DNA of 64,000 nt from Bacteroidales bacterium (GTDB lineage Bacteria > Bacteroidota > Bacteroidia > Bacteroidales > F082): NCBI GenBank assembly GCA_018400955.1, contig JAGYLH010000005.1, positions 1 through 64,000 on the forward strand. Reading direction: 5' to 3'. A program made the position numbers and the translations under genes. Shown piece after piece: positions 52,151-61,669 of this stretch (the first letter of the stretch is position 1; every line of letters begins with the position of its first letter). The notes under the pieces were generated by a model that was given only the letters and a program-made list of their open reading frames with translations, was not told the origin of the DNA and ran no database searches.

Positions 52151-53500
52151 ATGTCAACCGTCACAAAAATCAAAAAAGGGCTCAATATCAACCTGATAGG
52201 AGAAGCCGAAAAAACCGTTGTTGATTTAAAGAATAACCAGTTTGCCGTCAAGCCAGTTGATTTCATTGGTGTTTTCCCAAAATTGCTGGTCAAGGAAGGC
52301 GATTCTGTGAAAGCGGGAACGCCTTTGTTTTTTGATAAACAACGTGAGAATATTAAGTTTACTTCACCCGTGAGTGGTAAGGTAAAAGAGATTAAACGAG
52401 GTCCTAAGCGCCTGCTGCTCGAGATAAAAATCGAAGCAGACGACAAGCAGGAAGCCATTGATTTTGAATCAGCCGATCCCAAGTCGATTGGGCGCGAGGC
52501 TATTATTGAAAAAATGCTGCAAAGTGGTGTTTGGCCTATGTTGCGTCAGCGGCCTTATTCGGTTATCGCAAATCCTGCCGATGAGCCTAAGGCCATATTT
52601 ATCTCAACATTTGACACCGCGCCATTGGCTGCCGATTACGATTTAATTGTACACGGACAGGGTGATGCTTTTCAGGCCGGTCTTGATGTCCTGGCAAAGC
52701 TTACCAAAGGCAAGGTACATTTGAATGTGGATGCTGATGTTACCCACTCCAAGGTGTTTACCAATTCAAAAGGGGTGCAGATCAATCAGTTTTCCGGACC
52801 ACATCCTGCTGGTAATGTTGGCGTACAGATCAACAAAATCGATCCCATAAATAAGGGCGAAGTTGTTTGGTATTGCTATCCACAAGATGTGTTGTCAATT
52901 GGCAAGCTGTTTCTGAGCGGCACTTACAATGCCGAACGAATAGTAGCCTTAACAGGATCGGAGGTACTAAAGCCGAAATACTATAAAACACTGATTGGTG
53001 CGGCAGTTGAGCCCTTTGTAAAAGGGAATGTTACGGATGTGAAAAAGCGCTACATAAGTGGAAATGTGCTTACAGGCAAAAAGGTTGAATTGGATGGCTA
53101 TATCAGTTTCTATAACGATCAGCTTACGATAATTCCCGAAGGTGATTATCATGAGTTTTTTGGATGGGCTCTGCCGGGATTGAAAAAATTCAGCATGTCG
53201 AAGTCATTCCCTGCCTTTCTTTTTAAAAACCGCAAGTATAAACTCGACACCAATCTGCATGGAGGTCCACGGGCCTTTGTAATGACAGGATATTTCGAAA
53301 AGGTTTTCCCCTTTGATATTTACCCTATGCAATTGATTAAAGCTATTATGGTTGAGGATATTGACCTGATGGAGCAGCTTGGTATTTACGAAGTGGATGA
53401 AGAGGATTTTGCCCTTTGCGAAGTAATCGATACATCCAAAACAGAAATACAGGAAATTATCCGCAAAGGGCTCGACCTGATGCGCAAGGAAATGAGTTAG
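52151..53500 (+). CDS. nqrA: Na+-translocating NADH:quinone reductase subunit A
   Basis: The ATG at 52151 gives MSTVTKIKKGLNINLIGEAEK (449 aa), the family start; the track start 12 bp upstream has no support. NqrA is the quinone-binding cytoplasmic subunit: VKPVDFIGVFPKLLVKEGDSVKAGTPLFF is a lipoyl-like segment, and SGPHPAGNVGVQINKIDPINKGEVVWYCYPQDVL a central conserved segment. It is the first gene of nqrABCDEF. TTTCTTTG at 52113-52120 is a weak -7 candidate, and an FNR-type site lies further upstream. Confidence 0.95.
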   Translation: MSTVTKIKKGLNINLIGEAEKTVVDLKNNQFAVKPVDFIGVFPKLLVKEGDSVKAGTPLFFDKQRENIKFTSPVSGKVKEIKRGPKRLLLEIKIEADDKQEAIDFESADPKSIGREAIIEKMLQSGVWPMLRQRPYSVIANPADEPKAIFISTFDTAPLAADYDLIVHGQGDAFQAGLDVLAKLTKGKVHLNVDADVTHSKVFTNSKGVQINQFSGPHPAGNVGVQINKIDPINKGEVVWYCYPQDVLSIGKLFLSGTYNAERIVALTGSEVLKPKYYKTLIGAAVEPFVKGNVTDVKKRYISGNVLTGKKVELDGYISFYNDQLTIIPEGDYHEFFGWALPGLKKFSMSKSFPAFLFKNRKYKLDTNLHGGPRAFVMTGYFEKVFPFDIYPMQLIKAIMVEDIDLMEQLGIYEVDEEDFALCEVIDTSKTEIQEIIRKGLDLMRKEMS

Positions 53501-53527
53501 ACTAACACAATAATTTATATAAGAAAC

Positions 53528-54673
53528 ATGAAGGTTCTGAGGGATTTTCTTGACAAACAAAAGCCGCATTTCGAAAAGGGTGGAAAATTGCATAAGCTAC
53601 ACTCCACTTTTGATGCGTTTGAAACATTTCTGTTTGTCCCAAATGTAGTTGCAAAGAGCGGTGCACATATCAGGGATGCCATTGATATGAAACGCACCAT
53701 GATCATTGTTGTGCTCGCCATGTTGCCTCCATTGATTTTTGGAATCTGGAACGTAGGTTACCAGCATTTTCTATCGCAAGGCATGGCGTATGACTTTTGG
53801 CCCATGATAGGTTTTGGCCTGGTAAAGGTGTTGCCCATCATAGTTGTATCCTATGTGGTGGGATTGGGAATAGAGTTTGCTTTTGCCCAGTCGCGCGGAC
53901 ATGAGGTTAACGAAGGTTTTTTGGTATCGGGTATGTTGATACCGCTTGTTATGCCGCCGGATGTTCCATTGTGGATGGTAGCCGTTGCCACAGCTTTTGC
54001 CGTTGTAATCGGAAAAGAAGTTTTTGGTGGTACAGGCATGAATATTCTTAACCCGGCACTTACAGCGCGAGCCTTCCTGTTTTTGCCTATCCTGTCGAAA
54101 TGTCGGGCGACAAAGTTTGATTGCCGAAAAGGCAGATGCCTATTCAGGTGCAACTCCGCTCGGCCATTTGCTCGTGCTAGATGCTGATAAACTGCCTTCC
54201 GACTGGGCCATGTTCTTGGGAACCATACCCGGTAGTATAGGTGAAACATCAACGCTCGCCATCATGTTAGAGCCTTGGTTTTAATTTTTACCGGAATAGC
54301 CAGTCTGCGTATTATGCTTTCGGTGGTTGCAGGCGGCCTTGTCATGGGCTTGCTTTTTAACCTTTGGGGACTGAATGATTATATGAACATCCCCGCCTAC
54401 CAGCACCTGATCATGGGCGGGTTTGCCTTTGGCGCCGTTTATATGGCCACTGATCCTGTTTCGGCCACCCAAACAGCACGCGGAAAATACATATATGGCT
54501 TTCTCATCGGCTTTATTGCGGTATTGATCCGGGTATTCAACCCGGCCTACCCCGAGGGCATGATGCTATCGATTCTGCTGCTCAACGTATTTGCCCCATT
54601 GATTGACCACTATGTGTTGCAAGCAAATATCAAGAAGCGTTTGAAACGTGCGAAACTTGCAATAAAGGCCTGA
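53528..54673 (+). pseudogene. nqrB: nqrB, frame-broken by three single-base losses
   Basis: NqrB is the membrane subunit that carries covalent FMN and riboflavin. 53528-54085 reads well (MKVLRDFLDKQKPHFEKGGKL, TGMNILNPALTARAFLF). Restoring one T in a T-run near 54086, one G near 54119 and one G near 54271 gives AYSGATPLGHL (the FMN-attachment Thr motif) and GETSTLAIMLGALVLIFTGIASLRIML, joining the intact end (54275-54673). The three losses sum to one codon. All lie in homopolymers inside an intact operon, so this is almost certainly an assembly error. Restored length is about 382 aa. Confidence 0.92.
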
Positions 54674-54699
54674 TAAAAAAACGAAAAAATTAATAAACC

Positions 54700-55437
54700 A
54701 TGTATAGTAACGCTTATATTTTCAGGTATGCCGCCATTATGGTTGTTGTAGTAGCAGCAGTGCTTTCCTCAGCGGCTACTTTCCTCAAGCCGATGCAGCA
54801 ACGCAATCAGGCCATCGACAAAATGCAAAGCATACTCGCAGCCGCCGGCATGCAAGATGTGTCAGTTGAAAATGCCATTGAAGTGTTTAACGGGCACATC
54901 ACCAATATGATCGTCATTGACCAGGACGGTAATGTGCTTGCCGACTACAGCGGTGACGAAAAGCAAAACAGCGAGGCTTTCAATCTCAACCTGAAGACTG
55001 AACTATTTAATAAATCGCAGAAAAGGCCATTTCGCTTGCCCCTTTATGTAATTGATAAACAAGGTGAAAAAACCTATATCATACCCTTGCTTGGTGCTGG
55101 CTTGTGGGGCCCTGTCTGGGGTAATATGGCCATTAAATCAGATTTCTCCACAGTAACCGGTGTTACCTTCGATCACAAGGCGGAAACCCCCGGCTTGGGT
55201 GCAGAGATAAACACCAATATGTTCCAAGACCAGTTTAAGGACAAGCAATTGTTAGGTCCCGATGGTAATTTTGTTTCCGTTCAGGTGGTGAAAGGCGGGG
55301 TTTCAAATTTTCCCGCTAACCAACAGAAGCATAAAGTTGATGCTATTTCAGGAGGTACCATAACCAGCAATGGCGTAAACGATATGATTGAGAATGTTAT
55401 TGAAAGCTATGTTCCATTCTTTAAAAAACAAGGATAA
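54700..55437 (+). CDS. nqrC: Na+-NQR subunit C
   Basis: 245 aa with one N-terminal membrane segment (FRYAAIMVVVVAAVLSSAATFL) and a periplasmic FMN-binding domain. The flavinylation motif is present near the C-terminus: DAISGGTITSNGVND, corresponding to SGATxT, with the FMN-linked Thr. The loop LLGAGLWGPVWGNMAI is also typical. ApbE, encoded downstream, would attach the FMN by a phosphodiester bond. It belongs to the middle of the nqr operon (27 bp after nqrB, 2 bp before nqrD). Confidence 0.95.
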   Translation: MYSNAYIFRYAAIMVVVVAAVLSSAATFLKPMQQRNQAIDKMQSILAAAGMQDVSVENAIEVFNGHITNMIVIDQDGNVLADYSGDEKQNSEAFNLNLKTELFNKSQKRPFRLPLYVIDKQGEKTYIIPLLGAGLWGPVWGNMAIKSDFSTVTGVTFDHKAETPGLGAEINTNMFQDQFKDKQLLGPDGNFVSVQVVKGGVSNFPANQQKHKVDAISGGTITSNGVNDMIENVIESYVPFFKKQG

Positions 55438-55439
55438 AA

Positions 55440-56096
55440 ATGAGTGCAGAAGTAAAAGAAAGAGAACCACTTTTTTCGGCTAAAAACCGGAAACTGATAA
55501 CCAATCCCTTGAATGTTGACAATCCCATTACTGTGCAAGTGCTGGGAATTTGTTCGGCCCTGGCCGTTACTGCCAAGCTGAAGCCTTCATTTGTAATGAT
55601 GCTTTCGGTTATCGCCGTTATGACACTTGCAAATGTAATTATCTCGCTGATGCGCAATGGCATCCCTCCGCGAATCAGAATTATTGTACAGCTTACAGTT
55701 ATTGCCAGCCTTGTAATCCTGGTTGACCAGGTTCTCAAAGCCTATGTGTATGACGTAAGCAAACAATTATCGGTATTTGTTGGTTTGATTATCACCAACT
55801 GTATCATCATGGGGCGACTCGAGGCTTTTGCACTTGCCAACAAACCATGGCCTTCCTTGCTCGATGGTTTTGGAAACGCTTTAGGTTACGGGTGGGTGCT
55901 GCTTGCGGTAGGTTTTACCCGCGAATTATTTGGATCAGGCACCTTATGGGATTACCAAATAATACCCCAGGCCTTTTATGATTTTGGTTATGTAAACAAT
56001 GGATTTATGATTTTGCCCCCAATGGCTTTGATAGTGGTGGGAGTCATCATTTGGATACAGCGTGCACGTAATCCTCAACTTATTGAAGAAAAATAA
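55440..56096 (+). CDS. nqrD: Na+-NQR subunit D
   Basis: 218 aa with about six membrane helices. The conserved Cys residues of the intramembrane iron centre are present: GICSALAVTAKL (about residue 37) and IITNCIIMGRLEAFA. NqrD and NqrE form this Fe centre together. A characteristic N-terminus (KNRKLITNPLNVDNPITVQVLG) is seen. It begins 2 bp after nqrC, so translation is coupled. Confidence 0.96.
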   Translation: MSAEVKEREPLFSAKNRKLITNPLNVDNPITVQVLGICSALAVTAKLKPSFVMMLSVIAVMTLANVIISLMRNGIPPRIRIIVQLTVIASLVILVDQVLKAYVYDVSKQLSVFVGLIITNCIIMGRLEAFALANKPWPSLLDGFGNALGYGWVLLAVGFTRELFGSGTLWDYQIIPQAFYDFGYVNNGFMILPPMALIVVGVIIWIQRARNPQLIEEK

Positions 56097-56124
56097 ATTT
56101 CCAAACTGAAATAAATAATCAGCT

Positions 56125-56742
56125 ATGCAAGAGCTATTTAACATATTTGTCAAATCAATTTTTGTTGACAACATGGTATTTGCCTATTTTTTAGGCATGT
56201 GTTCATACCTGGCGGTTTCAAAAACAGTTGAAACTTCATTTGGATTGGGTTTGGCCGTTGTATTCGTATTGGGCATCACGGTGCCGGTGGATTACCTTCT
56301 TAATTTTTATGTGCTCCAACCTGGTGCATTGGCTTGGCTCAACCCCGGCTTTGTTGACATTGACCTGAGTTTTCTCAGCTTCATCGTATTCATTTCGGTA
56401 ATTGCATCCATGGTGCAACTTGTAGAAATGGTCGTCGAAAAATTCAGTCCGGCACTTTACGCCTCGTTAGGTATCTTTTTGCCACTGATTGCAGTTAACT
56501 GCGCCATCCTTGGTGGATCACTATTTATGCAGGAACGCGAATATCAAAGCCTGGCGCAGGCCACCTCTTTTGGATTGGGTTCCGGTGTTGGATTTTTCCT
56601 CGCCATAGTAGGCATAGCTGCAATCCGCGAAAAAATCAGGTATTCCAATGTGCCAGGCCCTTTGCGTGGACTCGGCATTACCTTTATCATAACAGGGCTC
56701 ATGGGTATTGCCTTTATGAGTTTTCTGGGTATTAAACTGTAA
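56125..56742 (+). CDS. nqrE: Na+-NQR subunit E
   Basis: 205 aa, six membrane helices, homologous to NqrD but inverted. The iron-centre cysteines are GMCSYLAVSKTVETSFGLG (about residue 26) and AVNCAILGGSLFMQ (about residue 120). The C-terminus GIAFMSFLGIKL is typical. It lies 28 bp after nqrD and 33 bp before nqrF. Sodium translocation is thought to be linked to redox change at this centre in characterised NQRs. Confidence 0.96.
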   Translation: MQELFNIFVKSIFVDNMVFAYFLGMCSYLAVSKTVETSFGLGLAVVFVLGITVPVDYLLNFYVLQPGALAWLNPGFVDIDLSFLSFIVFISVIASMVQLVEMVVEKFSPALYASLGIFLPLIAVNCAILGGSLFMQEREYQSLAQATSFGLGSGVGFFLAIVGIAAIREKIRYSNVPGPLRGLGITFIITGLMGIAFMSFLGIKL

Positions 56743-56775
56743 ACAATTGAATGTAAATAATAATCATTTTAAACA

Positions 56776-58035
56776 ATGACGATATTAGCTACCGGAACCG
56801 GAACCATAATCCTGGTGAGTATTGTTTTCTTTCTCATCGTGATTCTACTGTTGGTGAGTTTGCTGCTCTACGCACGAAAAAAACTGCTACCTCAAGGGAA
56901 GGTCAAAATTACCATCAATGATGAAAAAGTACTGGAAGTTGATCCCGGATCAACTTTACTAAATACCTTGTCGAACAACAAGATATTTTTGCCATCTGCA
57001 TGCGGAGGTGGAGGTACCTGTGCCATGTGCAAAGCCCAGGTGCTCGATGGGGGAGGTTCTATCCTGCCTACCGAAAAGGGCTATTTTACCCGCAAAGAAA
57101 TACAGAATAACTTTCGTTTGGGATGCCAGGTAAAGGTGCGTGAAGACATGAAAATTCACGTTGAACCTGAGATTTTTGGTATCAAAAAATGGGAATGTAC
57201 TGTTGTTTCCAACCACAATGTGGCTACTTTTATAAAGGAGTTTGTTGTGAAATTGCCCGAAGGCGAACACCTTGACTTCAAATCCGGTGGTTACATTCAG
57301 ATAGATGTACCTAAATGCGAAGTGGACTTTAAAGACATGGAGGTTGAAGAGGAGTACCGCGACGAATGGGATCAATTCAATATGTGGGATTTGAAAATGA
57401 AGAACCCCGAACCCATATTCAGGGCCTATTCCATGGCCAACCACCCGGCTGAGGGAAATATCATTATGCTCAATATCCGCATTGCTACACCGCCCTGGGA
57501 CAGAAAAAAGGGTGGCTTTATGAATGTGAATCCTGGTATTTGTTCTTCCTTTGTTTTCTCTCGTAAACCCGGCGACAAAGTGACCATTTCGGGCCCTTAT
57601 GGTGAGTTCTTTATTAAGCCAACAAAGCGCGAAATGATGTTTATAGGCGGAGGTGCCGGTATGGCGCCCATGCGCTCGCATCTTTTTCACCTGTTCCACA
57701 CCGAAAAGACCGACCGCAAAACCACATTCTGGTATGGCGGACGCTCATTGCGTGAGCTTTTCTATATGGACGACTTTGAAGCCATTGAAAAGGACTTTAA
57801 AAACTTCGACTTCCATGTGGCACTTTCTGAACCAAAGAAGGAAGATAACTGGACCGGGAAAACCGGTTTTATCCACCAGGTGATTTTGGATAGTTATCTG
57901 AAAAACCATTCCGAGCCTGAGGAAATTGAATATTACCTTTGTGGCCCACCCATGATGAATGCGGCCGTATTCAAAATGCTTGATGAATTGGGCGTTCCGG
58001 ATGAAATGATTGCCTTTGACGATTTTGGCGGTTAG
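56776..58035 (+). CDS. nqrF: Na+-NQR subunit F, NADH dehydrogenase
   Basis: 419 aa. One N-terminal helix, then a plant-type 2Fe-2S domain with [14 protein letters not shown] and a fourth Cys in RLGCQVKV (about residues 75-120), then the FAD/NADH reductase part: [10 protein letters not shown] (FAD), GPYGEFFI, and [13 protein letters not shown] (NADH). A final [14 protein letters not shown] is typical. It passes hydride electrons from NADH to the pump. The operon terminator follows 24 bp after the stop. Confidence 0.97.
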   Translation: MTILATGTGTIILVSIVFFLIVILLLVSLLLYARKKLLPQGKVKITINDEKVLEVDPGSTLLNTLSNNKIFLPSACGGGGTCAMCKAQVLDGGGSILPTEKGYFTRKEIQNNFRLGCQVKVREDMKIHVEPEIFGIKKWECTVVSNHNVATFIKEFVVKLPEGEHLDFKSGGYIQIDVPKCEVDFKDMEVEEEYRDEWDQFNMWDLKMKNPEPIFRAYSMANHPAEGNIIMLNIRIATPPWDRKKGGFMNVNPGICSSFVFSRKPGDKVTISGPYGEFFIKPTKREMMFIGGGAGMAPMRSHLFHLFHTEKTDRKTTFWYGGRSLRELFYMDDFEAIEKDFKNFDFHVALSEPKKEDNWTGKTGFIHQVILDSYLKNHSEPEEIEYYLCGPPMMNAAVFKMLDELGVPDEMIAFDDFGG

Positions 58036-58059
58036 TAAAATGGCCGCTCTTATACAGAT

Positions 58060-58096
58060 CAACCCCGCTATGTACAACATGGTGGGGTTGTTTTTT
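58060..58096 (+). terminator. Terminator of the nqr operon
   Basis: CAACCCC pairs with GGGGTTG and is followed by TTTTTT, placed between nqrF and apbE. Since apbE follows at 42 bp, it may be transcribed separately or by read-through. Confidence 0.8.
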
Positions 58097-58137
58097 AGCG
58101 TATATTTGTGCATTATACCTTCAAAACCGCCGCGATT

Positions 58138-59151
58138 ATGATACGGATTTCAAAAGCTGTAATGGTGCTTTTTGCTGCTGCAATCATGCTTGCAGCTTGC
58201 CAATCCGAAAAGACACCCACACCTGTCAGTTTTGTAGGAGAAGCGCAGGGAACATATTATTTGGTAACTTATTTTGATGCCAAATCACGTGATCTTCAAC
58301 CAGAAGTTGATTCCTTATTAAAAGCTTTTGATCAATCAGTTTCGCTTTGGGAACCGGAAAGTATCCTTTCACGCGTGAACAGGGGCGATTCTTTGGTTGA
58401 TTTAGACCTTGTGTTTTTATACAATTTCAAGTTGTCGCATCAAGTAGCAGAAGCCACTTCAGGGGCTTTTGATTTTACGGTGGCACCCCTTGTAAGGGCC
58501 TATGGTTTTGGCCCTAAGGGAAGATCAGAAATTACCCCTAAACTCATCGATAGCCTTAAATCCCTGGTTGATTATCGAAAAGTCAGATTGGAAAACGGGA
58601 GGGTTGTAAAGGATGATCCTCGCATCTCGTTTGATTTTAATGCAGTGGCCCAAGGCTACTCGGTTGATTTGATTGCACAATTGCTGTTGGCCCGTAGTAT
58701 CGAATCCTTTATTGTGGATGTGGGTGGTGAGATTTATGCCCATAACAAGAAGCCTGATGGCAACAACTGGCTTGTTGGCATTGAAACCCCTGCTGAAGTA
58801 AAAACAGATGACCGCCACGTGGGTTCAGTTGTGCGGGTTGAAAACAAGGCCATCGCCACATCAGGCAATTATCGGAAATATTATGAAAAAGACGGGATTC
58901 GCTATTCCCATACCATCGATCCAAAAACTGGTTATCCTGTGGAGCATAGTCTTTTAAGCGTTACCGTAATGGCCGAAAATGCTGCCCTTGCCGATGCTTA
59001 TGCAACGGCTTTTATGGTGATGGGGCATGAGCAGGCCATATCATTTGTAGAGCAATACAGAGGTATGGAGGCGCATTTTATTTGGTCGGGGAGTCAGGGA
59101 AGTATAGAGACGTACACCACCCAAGGACTTTTGGAACTTATTGAAGATTAA
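58138..59151 (+). CDS. apbE: FAD:protein FMN transferase ApbE
   Basis: The ATG at 58138 gives MIRISKAVMVLFAAAIMLAACQSEK, a lipoprotein signal (lipobox LAAC), so it is a periplasmic lipoprotein (337 aa). ApbE motifs: AQGTYYLVTYFD, then FDFTVAPLVRAYGFGP, DFNAVAQGYSVDLIAQLL (with the flavin and Mg site) and TSGNYRKYYEKDGIRYSHTIDPKTGYP. It transfers FMN from FAD to Thr on NqrB and NqrC, both encoded just upstream with their acceptor motifs (SGATPL and SGGTIT). An obvious functional group. Confidence 0.95.
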   Translation: MIRISKAVMVLFAAAIMLAACQSEKTPTPVSFVGEAQGTYYLVTYFDAKSRDLQPEVDSLLKAFDQSVSLWEPESILSRVNRGDSLVDLDLVFLYNFKLSHQVAEATSGAFDFTVAPLVRAYGFGPKGRSEITPKLIDSLKSLVDYRKVRLENGRVVKDDPRISFDFNAVAQGYSVDLIAQLLLARSIESFIVDVGGEIYAHNKKPDGNNWLVGIETPAEVKTDDRHVGSVVRVENKAIATSGNYRKYYEKDGIRYSHTIDPKTGYPVEHSLLSVTVMAENAALADAYATAFMVMGHEQAISFVEQYRGMEAHFIWSGSQGSIETYTTQGLLELIED

Positions 59152-59187
59152 TAGAAATCTGTTTAATAAGAAAACCAACGAAAGTTT

Positions 59188-59388
59188 TTATGCTTTCACG
59201 GCTTCATTCTCGCATTTTACTTTTACTTCGCTTCCGCAGGAGCAAGCTAAACGATTGCCGGTTTTTGGATCAACGCTGCCGCATTGTTTTTTAAGTTCAC
59301 CACCTTTAATGAAAAACATTTTGATGGCCAGGCCAGCTAAGGCTATGGCAATCAGAATGACAGATATAAGTACCAGTTGAAGAAACAT
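59188..59388 (-). CDS. Small Cys-rich membrane protein, NqrM-like
   Basis: The track ORF (78 aa) starts too early; the ATG at 59388 gives MFLQLVLISVILIAIALAGL, one membrane helix, then a short tail with KKQCGS and ACSCGSEVKVKC (66 aa). One helix followed by clustered cysteines is the pattern of NqrM (DUF539), the factor needed to mature the NQR iron centre in Vibrio. It is convergent with apbE, right after the nqr operon. No longer homology can be claimed by eye, so the name is only a suggestion. Confidence 0.65.
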   Translation of the reverse strand: MFLQLVLISVILIAIALAGLAIKMFFIKGGELKKQCGSVDPKTGNRLACSCGSEVKVKCENEAVKA

Positions 59389-59436
59389 TTTAAGATCTTT
59401 TTTAGGCTGCAAAGTTACGCACAATTTCCGAGCGGA

Positions 59437-60228
59437 TTAGCAAAGATAATGCCCTAATTGTTCAGCCCTGCGCATCTCGGCAAGGATAATGGCCGCCGCA
59501 ACAGCGGCATTCAGTGATTCGGTTTCTGAAGTTTTGTCGGGACTGTTGTGCCGTGGTATGGCAATGCGCTCATTGATCAGGCTGGTAAGTTCCTTGCTAA
59601 TGCCATGTGATTCGCTGCCAATGATATAAATTCCTGTGGTGTCTAAATGGGTTTGATGTATGGTGGTCCCATCCATAAAAGCTCCGTAAACCGGAACACC
59701 ATCAGGTTTGTTGCGCAAAACTTTAATTAAATCAGCTTCATAAATGCGCAATCTGAAGATTGAACCCATACTGGCTTGCACCACTTTGGGGTGATAGGCA
59801 TCTACGGTGTTTTCGCTGCATACGATTTGAGGGATACCAAACCAGTCGGCTGAGCGGATAATGCTGCCCAGGTTGCCCGGGTCGTTGATGCCATCGAGCA
59901 GGATGGTGGGGATGCCTGATAATAGTATCGGCTCGATCTCCCTTTCAGGCCTATTGATGATGGCCAGTACATCGGGGGGCGTGCTCAGGCTGCTGACCGC
60001 GTCAATATCTTTTTGCTCAACACGTACCACCAAATGGTCCACATGCCTGAATGCCTCGCGGTGTTGTTTTATCCAATCGGAGGTAGCATAAATTTCATCT
60101 ATTCCGAAAGTGCTTTGCAGCAATTCGAGGATAAGCTTGGTGCCTTCGGCGATAAAGAGGCCGTGTTTTTTCCGGTATTTTGGTAAGCGCAGGACACTGA
60201 TAAGTTTTGCTTTGTTGCGTGTAATCAT
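59437..60228 (-). CDS. TrmH/SpoU-family RNA 2'-O-methyltransferase
   Basis: 263 aa. N-terminal substrate-recognition domain (KLISVLRLPKYRKKHGLFIAEG, 10-70), then a SPOUT knot with LLDGINDPGNLGSIIRSADWFGI (motif 1), IIGSESHGIS (motif 2) and IPRHNSPDKTSETESLNAAVAAAIIL (motif 3). It uses SAM to methylate a ribose 2'-OH in rRNA or tRNA; the position is not predictable. It is separated from the ribosomal operon by a terminator. Confidence 0.93.
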   Translation of the reverse strand: MITRNKAKLISVLRLPKYRKKHGLFIAEGTKLILELLQSTFGIDEIYATSDWIKQHREAFRHVDHLVVRVEQKDIDAVSSLSTPPDVLAIINRPEREIEPILLSGIPTILLDGINDPGNLGSIIRSADWFGIPQIVCSENTVDAYHPKVVQASMGSIFRLRIYEADLIKVLRNKPDGVPVYGAFMDGTTIHQTHLDTTGIYIIGSESHGISKELTSLINERIAIPRHNSPDKTSETESLNAAVAAAIILAEMRRAEQLGHYLC

Positions 60229-60240
60229 AATGCAATAAAA

Positions 60241-60271
60241 AAAGCCCGGATCGTTTGTGGATTCGGGCTTT
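60241..60271 (-). terminator. Terminator of the rpsF-rpsR-rplI operon
   Basis: AAAGCCCG pairs with CGGGCTTT (8 bp) and is followed on the minus strand by TTTTTTTATT. It lies 24 bp after the rplI stop. Confidence 0.88.
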
Positions 60272-60294
60272 AAAAGTACAATTTTTTAGTTTAG

Positions 60295-60744
60295 CTACTC
60301 AGCGAAAACTTCAAACTCCAGTTCAACAAGCACTTCTTTGTGCAACCTGATTTTGGCTTTGTAAGTTCCCAATTCCTTGATAGCTTCGGCATTCATTACG
60401 ATTTTCTTGCGGTCGATTTCGATATTACGCTCTTCCTTAATGGCATTTGCAATCTGAACGGCATTCACCGATCCAAAAATTTTGCCTGAGGTACCTGCTT
60501 TGGCAGGGATGCGGAGTTTCATATCTTTTAAACCACCGGCAATGGTTTCGGCCTGTGTTTTTACCTTTTCGGCTTTGAATGACTGCTGACGTTGGATTTC
60601 GGCAACAACTTTACGGTTCGTTGGGTTGGCGATAACGGCCATGCCTCTGGGGATAAGATAATTACGCGCATAACCATCTTTAACGGTTATGGTATCATGT
60701 GTGAATCCCAGCTTTTCGATATCTTGTTTAAGAATTACTTCCAT
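60295..60744 (-). CDS. rplI: 50S ribosomal protein L9
   Basis: 149 aa: MEVILKQDIEKLGFTHDTITVKDGYARNYLIPRGMA is the N-terminal L9 domain, followed by the long central helix and the C-terminal globular domain (PAKAGTSGKIFGSVNAVQIANAI). It binds 23S rRNA at the L1-stalk base. It is the last gene of rpsF-rpsR-rplI, the order usual in Bacteroidota, 17 bp after rpsR. Confidence 0.98.
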   Translation of the reverse strand: MEVILKQDIEKLGFTHDTITVKDGYARNYLIPRGMAVIANPTNRKVVAEIQRQQSFKAEKVKTQAETIAGGLKDMKLRIPAKAGTSGKIFGSVNAVQIANAIKEERNIEIDRKKIVMNAEAIKELGTYKAKIRLHKEVLVELEFEVFAE

Positions 60745-60761
60745 GTGATTGTTCCTCCTGA

Positions 60762-61031
60762 TTATTTAAGTAAGTCAGCTACGTAAGGCATGAGCGAAAG
60801 GTGACGGGCACGTTTCACGGCCTGGGCCACTTTGCGTTGATATTTTGTTGAGGTTCCGGTGATGCGTCTTGGTAACAGTTTGCCTTGCTCGTTCACAAAC
60901 CTTAACAGGAAATCGCCATCTTTATAGTCGATGTATTTGATGCGATTTTTTTTGAACCGGCAGTATTTCTTCCTTTTGGTGTCAACTGCGATGGGTGTCA
61001 AATATTTAATTTCTGAATTTCCTTGTGCCAT
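60762..61031 (-). CDS. rpsR: 30S ribosomal protein S18
   Basis: 89 aa: [63 protein letters not shown] is the S18 core, basic and of normal length. S18 pairs with S6 on the 30S platform. It is the middle gene of the operon, 32 bp after rpsF. Confidence 0.98.
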   Translation of the reverse strand: MAQGNSEIKYLTPIAVDTKRKKYCRFKKNRIKYIDYKDGDFLLRFVNEQGKLLPRRITGTSTKYQRKVAQAVKRARHLSLMPYVADLLK

Positions 61032-61063
61032 TGTTTCTGGTTTAAATGGATTACTGAATTTGT

Positions 61064-61417
61064 TTAGGCTTCACCTTTTTCTTTAGCGTCTTTCACTTTT
61101 TTGCGTTTTTTCTCGTTGTATGCGATGGCATGTTTGTCGAGCTTGACGGTAAGGAATCGGATGATGCGTTCGTCGCGTTTGAGCGATAGTTCCAACTCAG
61201 CAATAAACTCACCGGAAGCTTTGTATTCTACCAGGTGGTAGAATCCGGTTGATTTTTTCTGGATGGGATAGGACAGCCTGCGCATGCCCCAATGCTCTTC
61301 GTGCACAATTTCAGCACCATTTTCGATCAGGTAACCCTGATACTTCTTTACCGCTTCCTTCATCTGTTCATCAGACAAAACGGGAGTTACAATGAAAACG
61401 GTTTCGTACTGGTTCAT
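61064..61417 (-). CDS. rpsF: 30S ribosomal protein S6
   Basis: 117 aa: [30 protein letters not shown], then [29 protein letters not shown], the S6 ferredoxin-like fold, with a Lys/Glu-rich tail ([15 protein letters not shown]). First gene of the operon, preceded by a good promoter at 61465-61495. Confidence 0.98.
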   Translation of the reverse strand: MNQYETVFIVTPVLSDEQMKEAVKKYQGYLIENGAEIVHEEHWGMRRLSYPIQKKSTGFYHLVEYKASGEFIAELELSLKRDERIIRFLTVKLDKHAIAYNEKKRKKVKDAKEKGEA

Positions 61418-61464
61418 AATGAAATTTGTTGTTAATAATTAATTTAGATTTCTAAAATGGAGTG

Positions 61465-61495
61465 CAAAAGTAGGAATTCTTTTATTATCCAACAA
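61465..61495 (-). promoter_or_regulatory. Promoter of the rpsF operon
   Basis: TTG (61493-61495), 20-nt spacer and TACTTTTG (61465-61472) on the minus strand match both Bacteroidota boxes. It leaves a leader of about 40 nt before the rpsF ATG at 61417. Confidence 0.65.
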
Positions 61496-61669
61496 TGTTT
61501 TTTGTAAAAAACTCAAAATGTTGGAGATAACAATCAATTAAAGTCTTTATATAAATCAGTGTGTTTTATAAATCAGACCAAGTGATTTTTTAGTGACACA
61601 AAAAAGATTTGAGTCTTAATCATCAGATAATAATTATAAAAGCTTACAATTACCAATTATAACAAATTA

